Assembly: GCA_014867205.1 (NCBI GenBank)
Contig: WGUO01000018.1
Coordinates: forward strand, 10,434-74,433
Length of the DNA: 64,000 nucleotides
Direction: 5' to 3'
From: Muribaculaceae bacterium
Lineage (GTDB): Bacteria; Bacteroidota; Bacteroidia; Bacteroidales; Muribaculaceae
The translations under genes were made by a program, and so were the position numbers. Within the stretch, counting starts at the first letter, position 1. Every line of letters starts with the position of its first letter. The notes under the pieces are model-generated. The model was not told where the DNA came from and made no database searches. It was given only the letters and a program-made list of their open reading frames with translations. Positions 8,863-16,929 of this stretch are shown here, in pieces.

Positions 8863-9471
8863 ATGGATAAATGCAGGCTTGAACTGGTAGGAATAACCTA
8901 CAATCAGATTGAATCGGGTGTCTATGCCGTGATACTGCAGCAGGCAGGCGGCACGAGGCGCATACCTATAGTGATAGGGTATCCCGAGGCACAGGCCATA
9001 GAGTGCAAGCTTCAGGAGGTGATAACACCCCGGCCCCTTACGCACGACCTTATGGTCAACGTCATGTCGGCTTTCGGTGTTGCCCTTCACGAGGTGATGA
9101 TATACCGGCTCCCCTCGGGCGTGTTTGCCGCCGAACTTCATCTTTCCGACGGTGACCGGATACGGGTCGTGGACTCACGCAGTAGTGACGCGATCGCACT
9201 GGCAATACGGGTAGGGGCCCCGATATACACGTCGGAACAGGTGCTGGAGGAGTGTGGCTTTGAGCCGGGCGAGCATGCCGAGGGACCACGCCGTGCCGAG
9301 GCAGCCAAGGGACGCCGCCCCTCGCCGACAGCGAGTTTCAGGGCCGACATGAGCCTGAAGAGCGTAGACGAGCTTATGGCCGACATGCAGAGCGCCGCCG
9401 AGGCCGAGGATTATGAGGAGGCCGCACGCATTAAGGCTGAGATTGACAGGCGCAAAACGAATGATAAATGA
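8863..9471 (+). CDS. Bifunctional nuclease-family (DUF151) protein with C-terminal UVR motif
   Basis: 202 residues. The N-terminal about 135 residues form a DUF151/BFN domain (YAVILQQAGGTRRIPIVIG, EAQAIECKLQ, DSRSSDAIALAIRVGAPIY). The C-terminal residues 165-200 form a UVR motif (LMADMQSAAEAEDYEEAARI), the helical hairpin by which UvrB and UvrC interact and which is also found in Clp adaptors. The combination is standard in Bacteroidetes. Biochemical activity is uncertain; plant homologues show nuclease activity. The last codons already belong to the 7-nt repeat array at 9463-9518, so the stop codon sits within the repeat. Confidence 0.9.
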   Translation: MDKCRLELVGITYNQIESGVYAVILQQAGGTRRIPIVIGYPEAQAIECKLQEVITPRPLTHDLMVNVMSAFGVALHEVMIYRLPSGVFAAELHLSDGDRIRVVDSRSSDAIALAIRVGAPIYTSEQVLEECGFEPGEHAEGPRRAEAAKGRRPSPTASFRADMSLKSVDELMADMQSAAEAEDYEEAARIKAEIDRRKTNDK

Positions 9472-9518
9472 TGAATGATGAATGATGAATGAGGAGTGAT
9501 AAATTATGAGTGATGAGT
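9463..9518. repeat. Array of eight 7-nt repeats (GATGAAT type)
   Basis: Eight consecutive heptamers: GATAAAT, GATGAAT three times, GAGGAGT, GATAAAT, TATGAGT, GATGAGT. The first units lie inside the 3' end of the DUF151 gene and supply its stop codon. The remaining bases up to argR (9519-9667) are AT-rich, with short inverted stretches around TTCATAATTCAT, and hold no gene. Confidence 0.85.
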
Positions 9519-9667
9519 GATTTAAAATTGAAATTTGAAAATTTATAATTGAAAATAGATACATAAATTATAATTCATCATTATTTAAGTGACATAATTT
9601 ATCATTCATAATTCATAAATCATCAATATTTAATGTTTTGATCGCAATTCCGGAAACAAGTAAGGTT

Positions 9668-10177
9668 ATGAAAAACAGGAAAGAGAGAATCGACATGATG
9701 GTCGATCTGATCAAAAACGAGTGTATTGGAAGTCAGGAGGAACTGTCGTCACGGCTGGCTGAGCATGGCTACAACGTTACGCAGGCCACGCTCTCGCGCG
9801 ACCTGAAGATGCTGAAGACAACCAAGGTGCCGACCGACCGTGGCACATACATGTATATTCTACCTGACAGTAACTCGCTTAAGGATAAGTTGCTCGCCAA
9901 GGGAGCGGCTGAAATTTCGCCTAACTTCCAGAGCGGCTTCATATCATTGCAGATTCCGGGAAATATCGCCGTCATAAAGACCCGCAACGGATATGCCGCA
10001 GGACTGGCCTACGACATCGACATGAGCCACTCCAAGGAGATTCTGGGCACGATACCCGGCAGCGACACCATCTTTGCAGTTCTTGACGAGAACGTGAGTC
10101 ACGAGCGGGCCATGCAACTGTTTGCTGAACTTCTGCCAATGAAAAGAAAACGAACGCACAGAAAGTTTTATGATTAA
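9668..10177 (+). CDS. argR: Arginine repressor ArgR
   Basis: 169 residues. The N-terminal winged helix-turn-helix (about 1-70) contains GSQEELSSRLAEHGYNVTQA and the recognition segment ATLSRDLKMLK. The C-terminal oligomerisation and arginine-binding domain (about 95-160) has the characteristic GTIPGSDTIFAVLDENVS. ArgR hexamers bind ARG boxes in the presence of arginine and control arginine synthesis and breakdown. The ATG at 9668 (MKNRKERIDMM) was chosen over an upstream in-frame TTG at 9638. Its last 8 bases overlap the ArgC-like gene, and arginine decarboxylase lies two genes on, so the operon may regulate itself. Confidence 0.95.
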   Translation: MKNRKERIDMMVDLIKNECIGSQEELSSRLAEHGYNVTQATLSRDLKMLKTTKVPTDRGTYMYILPDSNSLKDKLLAKGAAEISPNFQSGFISLQIPGNIAVIKTRNGYAAGLAYDIDMSHSKEILGTIPGSDTIFAVLDENVSHERAMQLFAELLPMKRKRTHRKFYD

Positions 10178-11102
10178 AGTAGCGATAACCGGAGCAGACT
10201 CTCCCGATGCCGGTGAACTGATACGCCTGCTGGCGATGCATCCGGATGTGGAGATAGTGGCGGCGCAGGCCACGGGCCTCGAGGGTAAGCCGCTTACCGG
10301 CACCCATCACGGACTTATAGGGGAGACTACCCTCTGTTTCACGGGTAGCATTGACGCCTCGCGCCTCGACGTGCTCTTCATCTGCCATGACACGATGAGC
10401 GTGGCAGAGTTCGCGCAGTTGCGCATGAAGCGCCCCGACCTCAAGGTGATAATGCTTGACCACATAGCAGGCCTCGACCATGGGCGTCACGGCATAGTGT
10501 ATGGTCTGCCCGAGATTAACCGCAAGCTGCTGGTGCGCGGAGCGACCTCTGCGGTAGTGCCGGAGTCGTTCGCCTCGATGGCTCTTGTCGCCCTCTATCC
10601 ATTCGCGCTAAATCTGCTGCTTGCCGGTGATATCCGGATTTCAGTGGCGGCTCCGCAGGCGATTATCGAGGTGACCGACCTTCAGGCTGTCGCTGCGGAG
10701 ATTGAGGAACATCTGCGTGAGGTGCAGATGAGTTTCTCCGGGAAGGTAACAATAGAGGCTCATCAGGCTGCGTCGCGACGCAGTGCTCTGATGGACATTG
10801 ACTTCGGTTGCCCGCTCTCATTGCAGCAGATGCTTGACCTCTACGAAATCTACGACGACCATCGGTTCTCGTTTGTCACGACGGCGCCGGTAGGCGTCTC
10901 CGAGGTTGCCGGTACCAACAAGTGTGTCATCACCGTGGCCAAGGGAGAACCGGGCCGCGCGTCGCTCGGCGTAGCGGCCGACTGTCGTCTGCGCGGAGCG
11001 GCCGGGGAGGCCCTGCACATCATGAACCTGATGTGTGGACTGCACGAGAGGACAGGACTGGCCCTTAAGGCCATCGACTACACAAGGGTCGGGGAGGACT
11101 GA
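10170..11102 (+). CDS. ArgC-like protein lacking the catalytic Cys and His (probable pseudoenzyme)
   Basis: 310 residues related to N-acetyl-gamma-glutamyl-phosphate reductase over the whole length. It keeps a version of the N-terminal nucleotide loop (TGADSPDAGELIRLL), the landmark VYGLPEINR, and the C-terminal GTNKC and RGAAGEALHIMNLM segments. The active site is not kept. The NPGC nucleophile motif is VPES, with Ser133 in place of Cys. The usual H-x-H-x-PEI histidine motif is LQAVAAEI, and the Gly-rich segment before it is absent. A reductase reaction is therefore unlikely. It overlaps argR by 8 bases, so it may be an arginine-related regulator or structural partner; this is inference. A misassigned enzyme with novel catalysis is the alternative. 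Confidence 0.8.
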   Translation: MIKVAITGADSPDAGELIRLLAMHPDVEIVAAQATGLEGKPLTGTHHGLIGETTLCFTGSIDASRLDVLFICHDTMSVAEFAQLRMKRPDLKVIMLDHIAGLDHGRHGIVYGLPEINRKLLVRGATSAVVPESFASMALVALYPFALNLLLAGDIRISVAAPQAIIEVTDLQAVAAEIEEHLREVQMSFSGKVTIEAHQAASRRSALMDIDFGCPLSLQQMLDLYEIYDDHRFSFVTTAPVGVSEVAGTNKCVITVAKGEPGRASLGVAADCRLRGAAGEALHIMNLMCGLHERTGLALKAIDYTRVGED

Positions 11103-11107
11103 ACGTT

Positions 11108-11446
11108 ATGTCGGTGAACAAGGTTATACTTTTAGGCTATGTGGGAAGCGATCCGGATGTAAGATATCCGGAGAAAGACCGTCCCGTGGCCTTCGTATCG
11201 CTCGCCACCAACGACCGTTACGCCGGCCAGCAGACAGAACTGACCGAGTGGCACCGGCTCGTCATGGGGGGCGACAATGCGCGTCTTGCCGAGAAATACA
11301 TCCGCAAGGGCACACGCCTATATGTAGAGGGACGTCTCAAAAGCCGCGAATATGATGACAAATTCAACATCAGGCGCCGCGTCACGGAGATTATCGTTGA
11401 CCGCGTCGAGATGCTCGGACGGAGACAGGAGCCTCCGTCTAACTGA
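11108..11446 (+). CDS. ssb: Single-stranded DNA-binding protein
   Basis: 112 residues forming one OB fold: MSVNKVILLGYVGSDPDVRY, then FVSLATNDRY, TEWHRLVMGGDNARLAEKYI, KGTRLYVEGRLKSREY and a final strand RVTEIIVDRVEMLG. It binds ssDNA in replication and repair. It is short: the flexible acidic C-terminal tip that recruits partner proteins (DDDIPF-like) is missing, and the protein ends in RRQEPPSN. A second, full-length SSB may therefore exist elsewhere. It sits 5 bases after the ArgC-like gene and 31 before speA. Confidence 0.92.
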   Translation: MSVNKVILLGYVGSDPDVRYPEKDRPVAFVSLATNDRYAGQQTELTEWHRLVMGGDNARLAEKYIRKGTRLYVEGRLKSREYDDKFNIRRRVTEIIVDRVEMLGRRQEPPSN

Positions 11447-11477
11447 ACCTTAATAAAAACTACACCATTATAGAGAA

Positions 11478-13376
11478 ATGAGAAAATGGAGAATTGAAGA
11501 TTCGGCGGAACTGTACAATATTCCGGGCTGGGGCCTGAAATACTTCTCGATTAACGAGAAGGGACACGTACAGGTCACACCCAAGGAGGGATGTCATCCC
11601 GTCGACATCAAGGACGTGATGGATACCCTGCAGATACGCGACGTCGACGCGCCGCTGCTGTTGCGTTTCCCTGACATACTTGACGACAGGATCCGCAAGA
11701 TTTCCAATTGTTTCAGGAAAGCCGCCGACGAGTATGGCTACGATGCGCAGAACTTCATCGTCTACCCGATCAAGGTCAACCAGATGCGTCCTGTGGTCGA
11801 GGAGATAGTAAGCCACGGCAACAAGTACAACATCGGTCTTGAGGCCGGCTCGAAACCGGAGCTTCACGCCGTGCTCGCGGTCAATACACACGAGAACTCG
11901 CTGATTGTCTGCAACGGCTACAAGGATGAGGACTATGTGGAACTCGCCCTGCTCGCCCAGAAGATGGGTCGCCGGATATATCTGGTGGTCGAGAAGATCA
12001 ACGAGCTTAAGCTCATTGCCAAGGTGGCCAAGCGGCTCGGCATCACGCCCAACATCGGCATCCGCATCAAGCTCACGTCGTCAGGCTCCGGAAAGTGGGA
12101 GGAGTCAGGCGGAGACGTAAGCAAGTTCGGCCTCAACTCGAGCGAGCTTCTCGACGCGCTCGCATATCTCGAGAAGAACAAGATGACCGAAAGCCTTAAA
12201 CTTATCCATTTTCATATAGGAAGCCAGATTACCAAGATACGCCGCATCAAGAACGCACTGCGTGAGGCCATGCAGTTCTATGTGCAGCTCTCGAAGATGA
12301 ATTTCCGCATAGAGTTCGTGGATATCGGCGGAGGCCTTGGAGTGGATTACGACGGCACCCGGTCATCAAGCGGTGAGAACTCGATGAACTATTCAATACA
12401 GGAATATGTCAACGACTCCGTTTCGGCACTTGTCGATGCCTGCCAGAAGAACGGCCTGCCGCATCCCAACATCATCACCGAGAGCGGCCGCTCGCTTACG
12501 GCGCATCACTCCGTGCTTATTATCCAGGTGCTCGAGACAACGCAGCTCCCCATCTGGAAGGATGAAGACGAACTTGGCGATAATCCGCATGAATTGGCTG
12601 CGGAACTCTATAACATCTGGGACAAGATAGACTCGTCGCGTCTGTTCGAGGACTGGCACGACGCCCTGCAGATACGCGAGGAGGCGCTTGAGCGCTTCAG
12701 CCTTGGGCTCCTTGACCTGCGTACCCGCGCACAGATAGAGAAACTTTTCTGGAGTGTGGCCCGCGACGTGCGCGACATGACACGCTCGATGAAACACCCG
12801 CCCGAAGAACTACGCAAGGCGGCACGCATGCTCCCAGAGAAATATTTCTGCAACTTCTCGCTCTTCCAGTCTCTTCCGGACTCATGGGCCATTGACCAGA
12901 TGTTCCCCATAATGCCTATCATGAGGCTTGACGAGAAGCCCACACACGAGTGTACGATACAGGACGTCACCTGTGACTCCGACGGCAAGATCAACCGCTT
13001 TGTGGCTCCAAACGGAAGTTCATTCTCGCTGAGCGTGCATGACCTGAAGCCGGGCGAGCCTTATTACCTCGGCGTCTTTCTGGTCGGTGCATATCAGGAG
13101 ATTCTCGGAGACCTGCACAATCTGTTCGGCGACACGAACGCGGTGCATATCTCGCTGACCAAGGAGGGATACGAGATTGCGCAGATCATCGACGGCGAGG
13201 CTGTGGCAGATGTACTCGATTATGTCGAGTATAATCCCAAGAAACTCGTCCGTAACCTCGAGTCATGGGTCACGGCCTCGATGAAGCGCGGTGTCATCAC
13301 GCCCGAGGAGGGGCGTCAGTTCCTCAACAACTACCGCTCCGGACTATACGGAAGCACCTATCTCGAGCGTGACTGA
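11478..13376 (+). CDS. speA: Biosynthetic arginine decarboxylase
   Basis: PLP enzyme of the alanine racemase-like fold (fold III) that decarboxylates arginine to agmatine, the first step of one putrescine route. 632 residues, the usual length. The PLP lysine lies in FIVYPIKVNQ. Other family marks are GLEAGSKPELHA, GIRIKLTSSGSGKW, the GGGLGVDYDGTRS phosphate-binding region and NIITESGRSLTAHHSVL. It follows ssb in the argR transcript, so arginine sensing and consumption are encoded together. Its stop codon shares one base with the truA start. Confidence 0.96.
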   Translation: MRKWRIEDSAELYNIPGWGLKYFSINEKGHVQVTPKEGCHPVDIKDVMDTLQIRDVDAPLLLRFPDILDDRIRKISNCFRKAADEYGYDAQNFIVYPIKVNQMRPVVEEIVSHGNKYNIGLEAGSKPELHAVLAVNTHENSLIVCNGYKDEDYVELALLAQKMGRRIYLVVEKINELKLIAKVAKRLGITPNIGIRIKLTSSGSGKWEESGGDVSKFGLNSSELLDALAYLEKNKMTESLKLIHFHIGSQITKIRRIKNALREAMQFYVQLSKMNFRIEFVDIGGGLGVDYDGTRSSSGENSMNYSIQEYVNDSVSALVDACQKNGLPHPNIITESGRSLTAHHSVLIIQVLETTQLPIWKDEDELGDNPHELAAELYNIWDKIDSSRLFEDWHDALQIREEALERFSLGLLDLRTRAQIEKLFWSVARDVRDMTRSMKHPPEELRKAARMLPEKYFCNFSLFQSLPDSWAIDQMFPIMPIMRLDEKPTHECTIQDVTCDSDGKINRFVAPNGSSFSLSVHDLKPGEPYYLGVFLVGAYQEILGDLHNLFGDTNAVHISLTKEGYEIAQIIDGEAVADVLDYVEYNPKKLVRNLESWVTASMKRGVITPEEGRQFLNNYRSGLYGSTYLERD

Positions 13377-14131
13377 TGCGACACTTCCTGAAACTGTCGT
13401 ATTCCGGCGCGCCGTTCCACGGATGGCAGACACAGCCCAATGCCTCGAGTGTGCAGCAGACACTCGAGGAGGCTCTGTCGGTCATACTTCGCGACGAGGT
13501 GGCGGTGACCGGTGCCGGACGAACCGATACCGGCGTGCATGCGCGCGTCATGTACACCCATTTCGACCACGATGGACCGTTGCCTGACCGCACCCGTTTC
13601 CTCAACGGTCTGAACAGGCTGTGTGGTCCGCATATCGCGGTGTCTGATGTAATTGATGTGCATGATGATGCACACGCCCGTTTCGACGCCACCTCGAGGA
13701 CATACAGGTACTTCGTTGCACTTGAGAAGTCGCCCTTTCTTGCCGGATGCTCCTGGCACTCGCCGTCGGCGCTTGACGTTGCCGCTATGAACAAGGCAGC
13801 CTCACTGCTGCTCACGACCGAGGACTTTACCTCATTCGCAAAACTCCACAGCGACGCGAAGACAAACATCTGTCGCGTAACCCGTGCTGAATGGAGCGAC
13901 TGGGAGAATGATTACGGAGTGCCGGGAATAATGTTCACCATCACCGCCGACAGATTCCTGCGCAACATGGTCAGAGCTGTGGTCGGCACGCTGGTAGATG
14001 TGGGTCGCGGCAAATTGACGGTCGCCGACTTTAGAGACATAATCGAGAAAAAGGACCGTTGCTCGGCCGGCACGTCAATGCCCCCGCAGGCCCTCTTTCT
14101 CTGGGATATAACTTATCCATACATTAATTAA
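13376..14131 (+). CDS. truA: tRNA pseudouridine synthase A
   Basis: Forms pseudouridine at positions 38-40 of the tRNA anticodon stem. 251 residues. The catalytic aspartate lies in GAGRTDTGVHA, the hallmark of TruA. FHGWQTQPNASSVQQTLEEA near the N terminus and FLRNMVRAVVGTLVDVGRGK near the C terminus are also typical. It overlaps speA by one base (TGATG) and precedes ligA by 3 bases, indicating tight coupling. Confidence 0.97.
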   Translation: MRHFLKLSYSGAPFHGWQTQPNASSVQQTLEEALSVILRDEVAVTGAGRTDTGVHARVMYTHFDHDGPLPDRTRFLNGLNRLCGPHIAVSDVIDVHDDAHARFDATSRTYRYFVALEKSPFLAGCSWHSPSALDVAAMNKAASLLLTTEDFTSFAKLHSDAKTNICRVTRAEWSDWENDYGVPGIMFTITADRFLRNMVRAVVGTLVDVGRGKLTVADFRDIIEKKDRCSAGTSMPPQALFLWDITYPYIN

Positions 14132-14134
14132 GAT

Positions 14135-16144
14135 ATGGAGGCAAAGGAAAGAATAGAACAACTCAGGCGTGAGCTCAACAGGCATAATCATAATTATTAT
14201 GTACTCAATGCCCCTGAGATTGGAGACCGCGAGTTCGACATGCTGATGAAGGAACTTGAGGTCCTGGAGTCTGAGTATCCGGAATATGCAGACCCCTTGT
14301 CGCCCACACAGAGGGTAGGCTCCGACCTCACCAAGGGATTCGAGCATGTGGTTCACGAGCGGCCTATGATGTCGCTGTCAAACACATATTCGATAGAGGA
14401 GGTCGATGAGTGGGGACAGCGCGTCGACCGTGCCCTCGATGGTCAGGATTATGCCATAGTAGGGGAGATGAAGTTCGACGGAACCTCGATCTCCCTCACG
14501 TATCGCAACGGGCGCCTGGTCCGTGCGGTGACACGTGGCGACGGCACTCAGGGCGATGACGTGACCGCCAACGTGAAGACAATACGCAGCATACCTCTCG
14601 AGCTGCTCCCGGGCGACTGGCCCGAGGAGTTTGAGATCCGGGGTGAGATACTGATGCCCTGGGAGGTGTTCGAGCGCCTTAACGCCGAGCGTGCATATAA
14701 CGAGGAGCCTCTCTTCGCCAATCCGCGCAACGCTGCCTCCGGAACCCTCAAGATGCAGGACTCGCGCGAGGTGGCACGTCGTCATCTTGACGCCCGATTC
14801 TATTATCTGCTGAGCGACAATCTCCCTTTTGACAACCATTACGACAATATGCTGGCCGCGGCCAAGTGGGGCTTCAAGGTGTCGAAGGCTATGAGACTGA
14901 TGCACTCCCTGACTGAGATCGATGAGTATATAGCCTATTGGGACGAGCATAGGAATGAACTTCCCGTGGCAACTGATGGGCTCGTGTTCAAGGTGAACTC
15001 TCTGCGCCAGCAGCTTAACCTCGGCTATACGGCAAAGTCGCCCCGCTGGGCGGTGGCGTTCAAGTTCAATCCCGAGCGGGCTTGTACGCCGCTTCGCTTC
15101 GTGTCGTTCGAGACGGGCCGGATGGGCATTGTGACCCCGGTTGCCAATCTTGAGCCTGTGCTGCTTTCGGGAACGATAGTGAAGCGTGCGTCGCTGCACA
15201 ACGACGATATAATGCAGGAGCTCGATATCCACGAGGGCGACAGCCTATATGTCGAGAAGGCGGGTGAGATCATTCCGCAGATCACAGGTGTGGATAAGTC
15301 GCTGCGTCCCGCAGGTGCGAGACGTATCGAGTTCGTGCGCACTTGCCCCGAGTGTGGCTCGCCGCTGACACGGATATTCGGCGAAGCCGCCTGGTGCTGT
15401 CCGAACAAGTATGGGTGTCGTCCGCAAATTACAGGCAGGATAGAGCATTTCTGCGCCCGACGCATGATGAACATCGACGGCATAGGCGAGGAGACAGCCG
15501 AACTGCTCTACGCCTCGGGGCTGGTGGAGAGAATAGGACAGATCTATGATCTGACCGAGGAGAGTCTGGCGAGTCTCGAGCGTATTGGCGGGAAGACCGC
15601 CAAGCGTATACTCAAGGGAATTGAGGATTCTCTCCAGGTTCCATTCGAGCGGGTGCTGTATGCGCTCTCGATTCCTAACGTAGGCGAGACGACGGCCAAG
15701 CGTATCGCGCGCGTTGTGAAGAGCATGGATGCGCTTATGTCTATGACCCTGGAGCAACTGACGGCCATCCCTGATGTAGGCCCGATTATCGCGCAGTGCA
15801 TATATGACTTCCTCCGCGAGCCGGTCAACATGCGTAACATCGAGGACCTGCGCCGTGCAGGTGTGCGGCTTGAGGTTGATGCTGATGCACTCGCACCGTC
15901 AGGCGACTCGCTGGCCGGAAAGTCGGTCGTGATTTCCGGCACTTTCACGCATCACAGCCGCGATGAATACAAGGATATCATTGTGGCCGAGGGAGGCAAG
16001 AATGTCGGGAGCATTTCCGGCAAGACCTCATTTGTGCTTGCCGGCGAGAACATGGGACCGGCCAAGCGTGAGAAGTGCGAGAAACTCGGAATCCCGATGA
16101 TCTCCGAGGAAGAATTCCTGAAGATGATCGGAAGAGAAAAGTAA
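14135..16144 (+). CDS. ligA: NAD-dependent DNA ligase LigA
   Basis: Seals nicks in duplex DNA during replication and repair, using NAD+. 669 residues, the full family length, with domains in order: Ia (about 1-65); adenylation domain with nucleophile Lys in EMKFDGTSISL; OB fold; the four-Cys zinc site CPECGS ... CCPNKYGC near 400; helix-hairpin-helix repeats (for example IGEETAELLY, IPNVGETTAKRI, IPDVGPIIAQCI); and a C-terminal BRCT domain (about 590-669; SLAGKSVVISGTF). It is the last gene of the argR-led run; repeat-rich sequence follows. Confidence 0.98.
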   Translation: MEAKERIEQLRRELNRHNHNYYVLNAPEIGDREFDMLMKELEVLESEYPEYADPLSPTQRVGSDLTKGFEHVVHERPMMSLSNTYSIEEVDEWGQRVDRALDGQDYAIVGEMKFDGTSISLTYRNGRLVRAVTRGDGTQGDDVTANVKTIRSIPLELLPGDWPEEFEIRGEILMPWEVFERLNAERAYNEEPLFANPRNAASGTLKMQDSREVARRHLDARFYYLLSDNLPFDNHYDNMLAAAKWGFKVSKAMRLMHSLTEIDEYIAYWDEHRNELPVATDGLVFKVNSLRQQLNLGYTAKSPRWAVAFKFNPERACTPLRFVSFETGRMGIVTPVANLEPVLLSGTIVKRASLHNDDIMQELDIHEGDSLYVEKAGEIIPQITGVDKSLRPAGARRIEFVRTCPECGSPLTRIFGEAAWCCPNKYGCRPQITGRIEHFCARRMMNIDGIGEETAELLYASGLVERIGQIYDLTEESLASLERIGGKTAKRILKGIEDSLQVPFERVLYALSIPNVGETTAKRIARVVKSMDALMSMTLEQLTAIPDVGPIIAQCIYDFLREPVNMRNIEDLRRAGVRLEVDADALAPSGDSLAGKSVVISGTFTHHSRDEYKDIIVAEGGKNVGSISGKTSFVLAGENMGPAKREKCEKLGIPMISEEEFLKMIGREK

Positions 16145-16188
16145 AGATTAATGATAAAAGATTAAAGATTAATGAGGAGATGCTCGGA

Positions 16189-16224
16189 TAAGTCATATAA
16201 GTCTTATAAGTCTTATATGTCTTA
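16189..16224. repeat. Four 9-nt repeats (TAAGTCWTA)
   Basis: Four consecutive 9-mers: TAAGTCATA, TAAGTCTTA, TAAGTCTTA, TATGTCTTA. They belong to the same family as the two long arrays at 61013-61138 and 61757-61882. Just before it, 16145-16180 holds an imperfect direct repeat of AAAGATTAATGA. Confidence 0.85.
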
Positions 16225-16243
16225 TAAACCTATCATCTTACAT

Positions 16244-16271
16244 CCTAACACCTAACACCTAACACCTATCA
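16244..16271. repeat. Four 7-nt repeats (CCTAACA) directly before rpe
   Basis: Three CCTAACA units and a CCTATCA unit end one base before the rpe ATG at 16273, in the place where a ribosome binding site would lie. The same heptamer on the coding strand fills the menD-menB gap at 29583-29630. Confidence 0.85.
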
Positions 16272-16272
16272 T

Positions 16273-16929
16273 ATGCAAGTATCCCCTTCACTTCTGTCGG
16301 CTGATTTCGCCAACCTTCGGCCCGACATCGAGATGATCAACGAGTCTGAATGTGACTATCTGCACATGGACATCATGGATGGCGTGTTCGTCCCCAACAT
16401 ATCGTTCGGCTTTCCGGTGATGAAGGCCGTGTCGAAGACATGCACAAAGCCGCTCGACGTGCACCTGATGATTGTGGAGCCCCAGAAATGGATCTCGCAG
16501 GTACGCGACTGCGGCGCGGCAATCATGAACGTACACCAGGAGGCGTGCCTTCACCTGCACAGTTGCGTGCAGCAGATACATGCCGCCGGCATGAGGGCAG
16601 GAGTGACTCTATGTCCCGCCACGCCGGTATCGACGCTTGTCGACATCATCGGCGACCTTGACCTCGTGCTGCTCATGTCGGTCAACCCCGGTTTCGGAGG
16701 GCAGCCCTTCATCGAGCACACACTTAAAAAGACCGTCGAGTTGCGCCGCCTCATAGAGGAGACCGGCTCAAAGGCAGAGATAGAGATTGACGGCGGTGTC
16801 AACCTGAAGACAGGTCAGGCGCTGACAGATGCCGGAGCCGACATATTGGTTGCCGGAAGTTTCGTGTTCGGCGCCGATGACCCGAAATCTACAATAAAAA
16901 ATCTTAAAGAGTTACGTAAAAATGCTTGA
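16273..16929 (+). CDS. rpe: Ribulose-phosphate 3-epimerase
   Basis: Interconverts ribulose-5-phosphate and xylulose-5-phosphate in the pentose phosphate pathway. 218 residues in a TIM barrel. Catalytic and metal residues are visible: Ser in SPSLLSADFANL, the metal-binding HMDIMDG with His and Asp, DVHLMI, the loop MSVNPGFGGQPF, and the second metal Asp in EIDGGVN. The phosphate-binding VAGSFVFG is near the C terminus. It overlaps the DedA gene by 8 bases. The upstream 28 bases are a heptamer array instead of an ordinary leader. Confidence 0.97.
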   Translation: MQVSPSLLSADFANLRPDIEMINESECDYLHMDIMDGVFVPNISFGFPVMKAVSKTCTKPLDVHLMIVEPQKWISQVRDCGAAIMNVHQEACLHLHSCVQQIHAAGMRAGVTLCPATPVSTLVDIIGDLDLVLLMSVNPGFGGQPFIEHTLKKTVELRRLIEETGSKAEIEIDGGVNLKTGQALTDAGADILVAGSFVFGADDPKSTIKNLKELRKNA

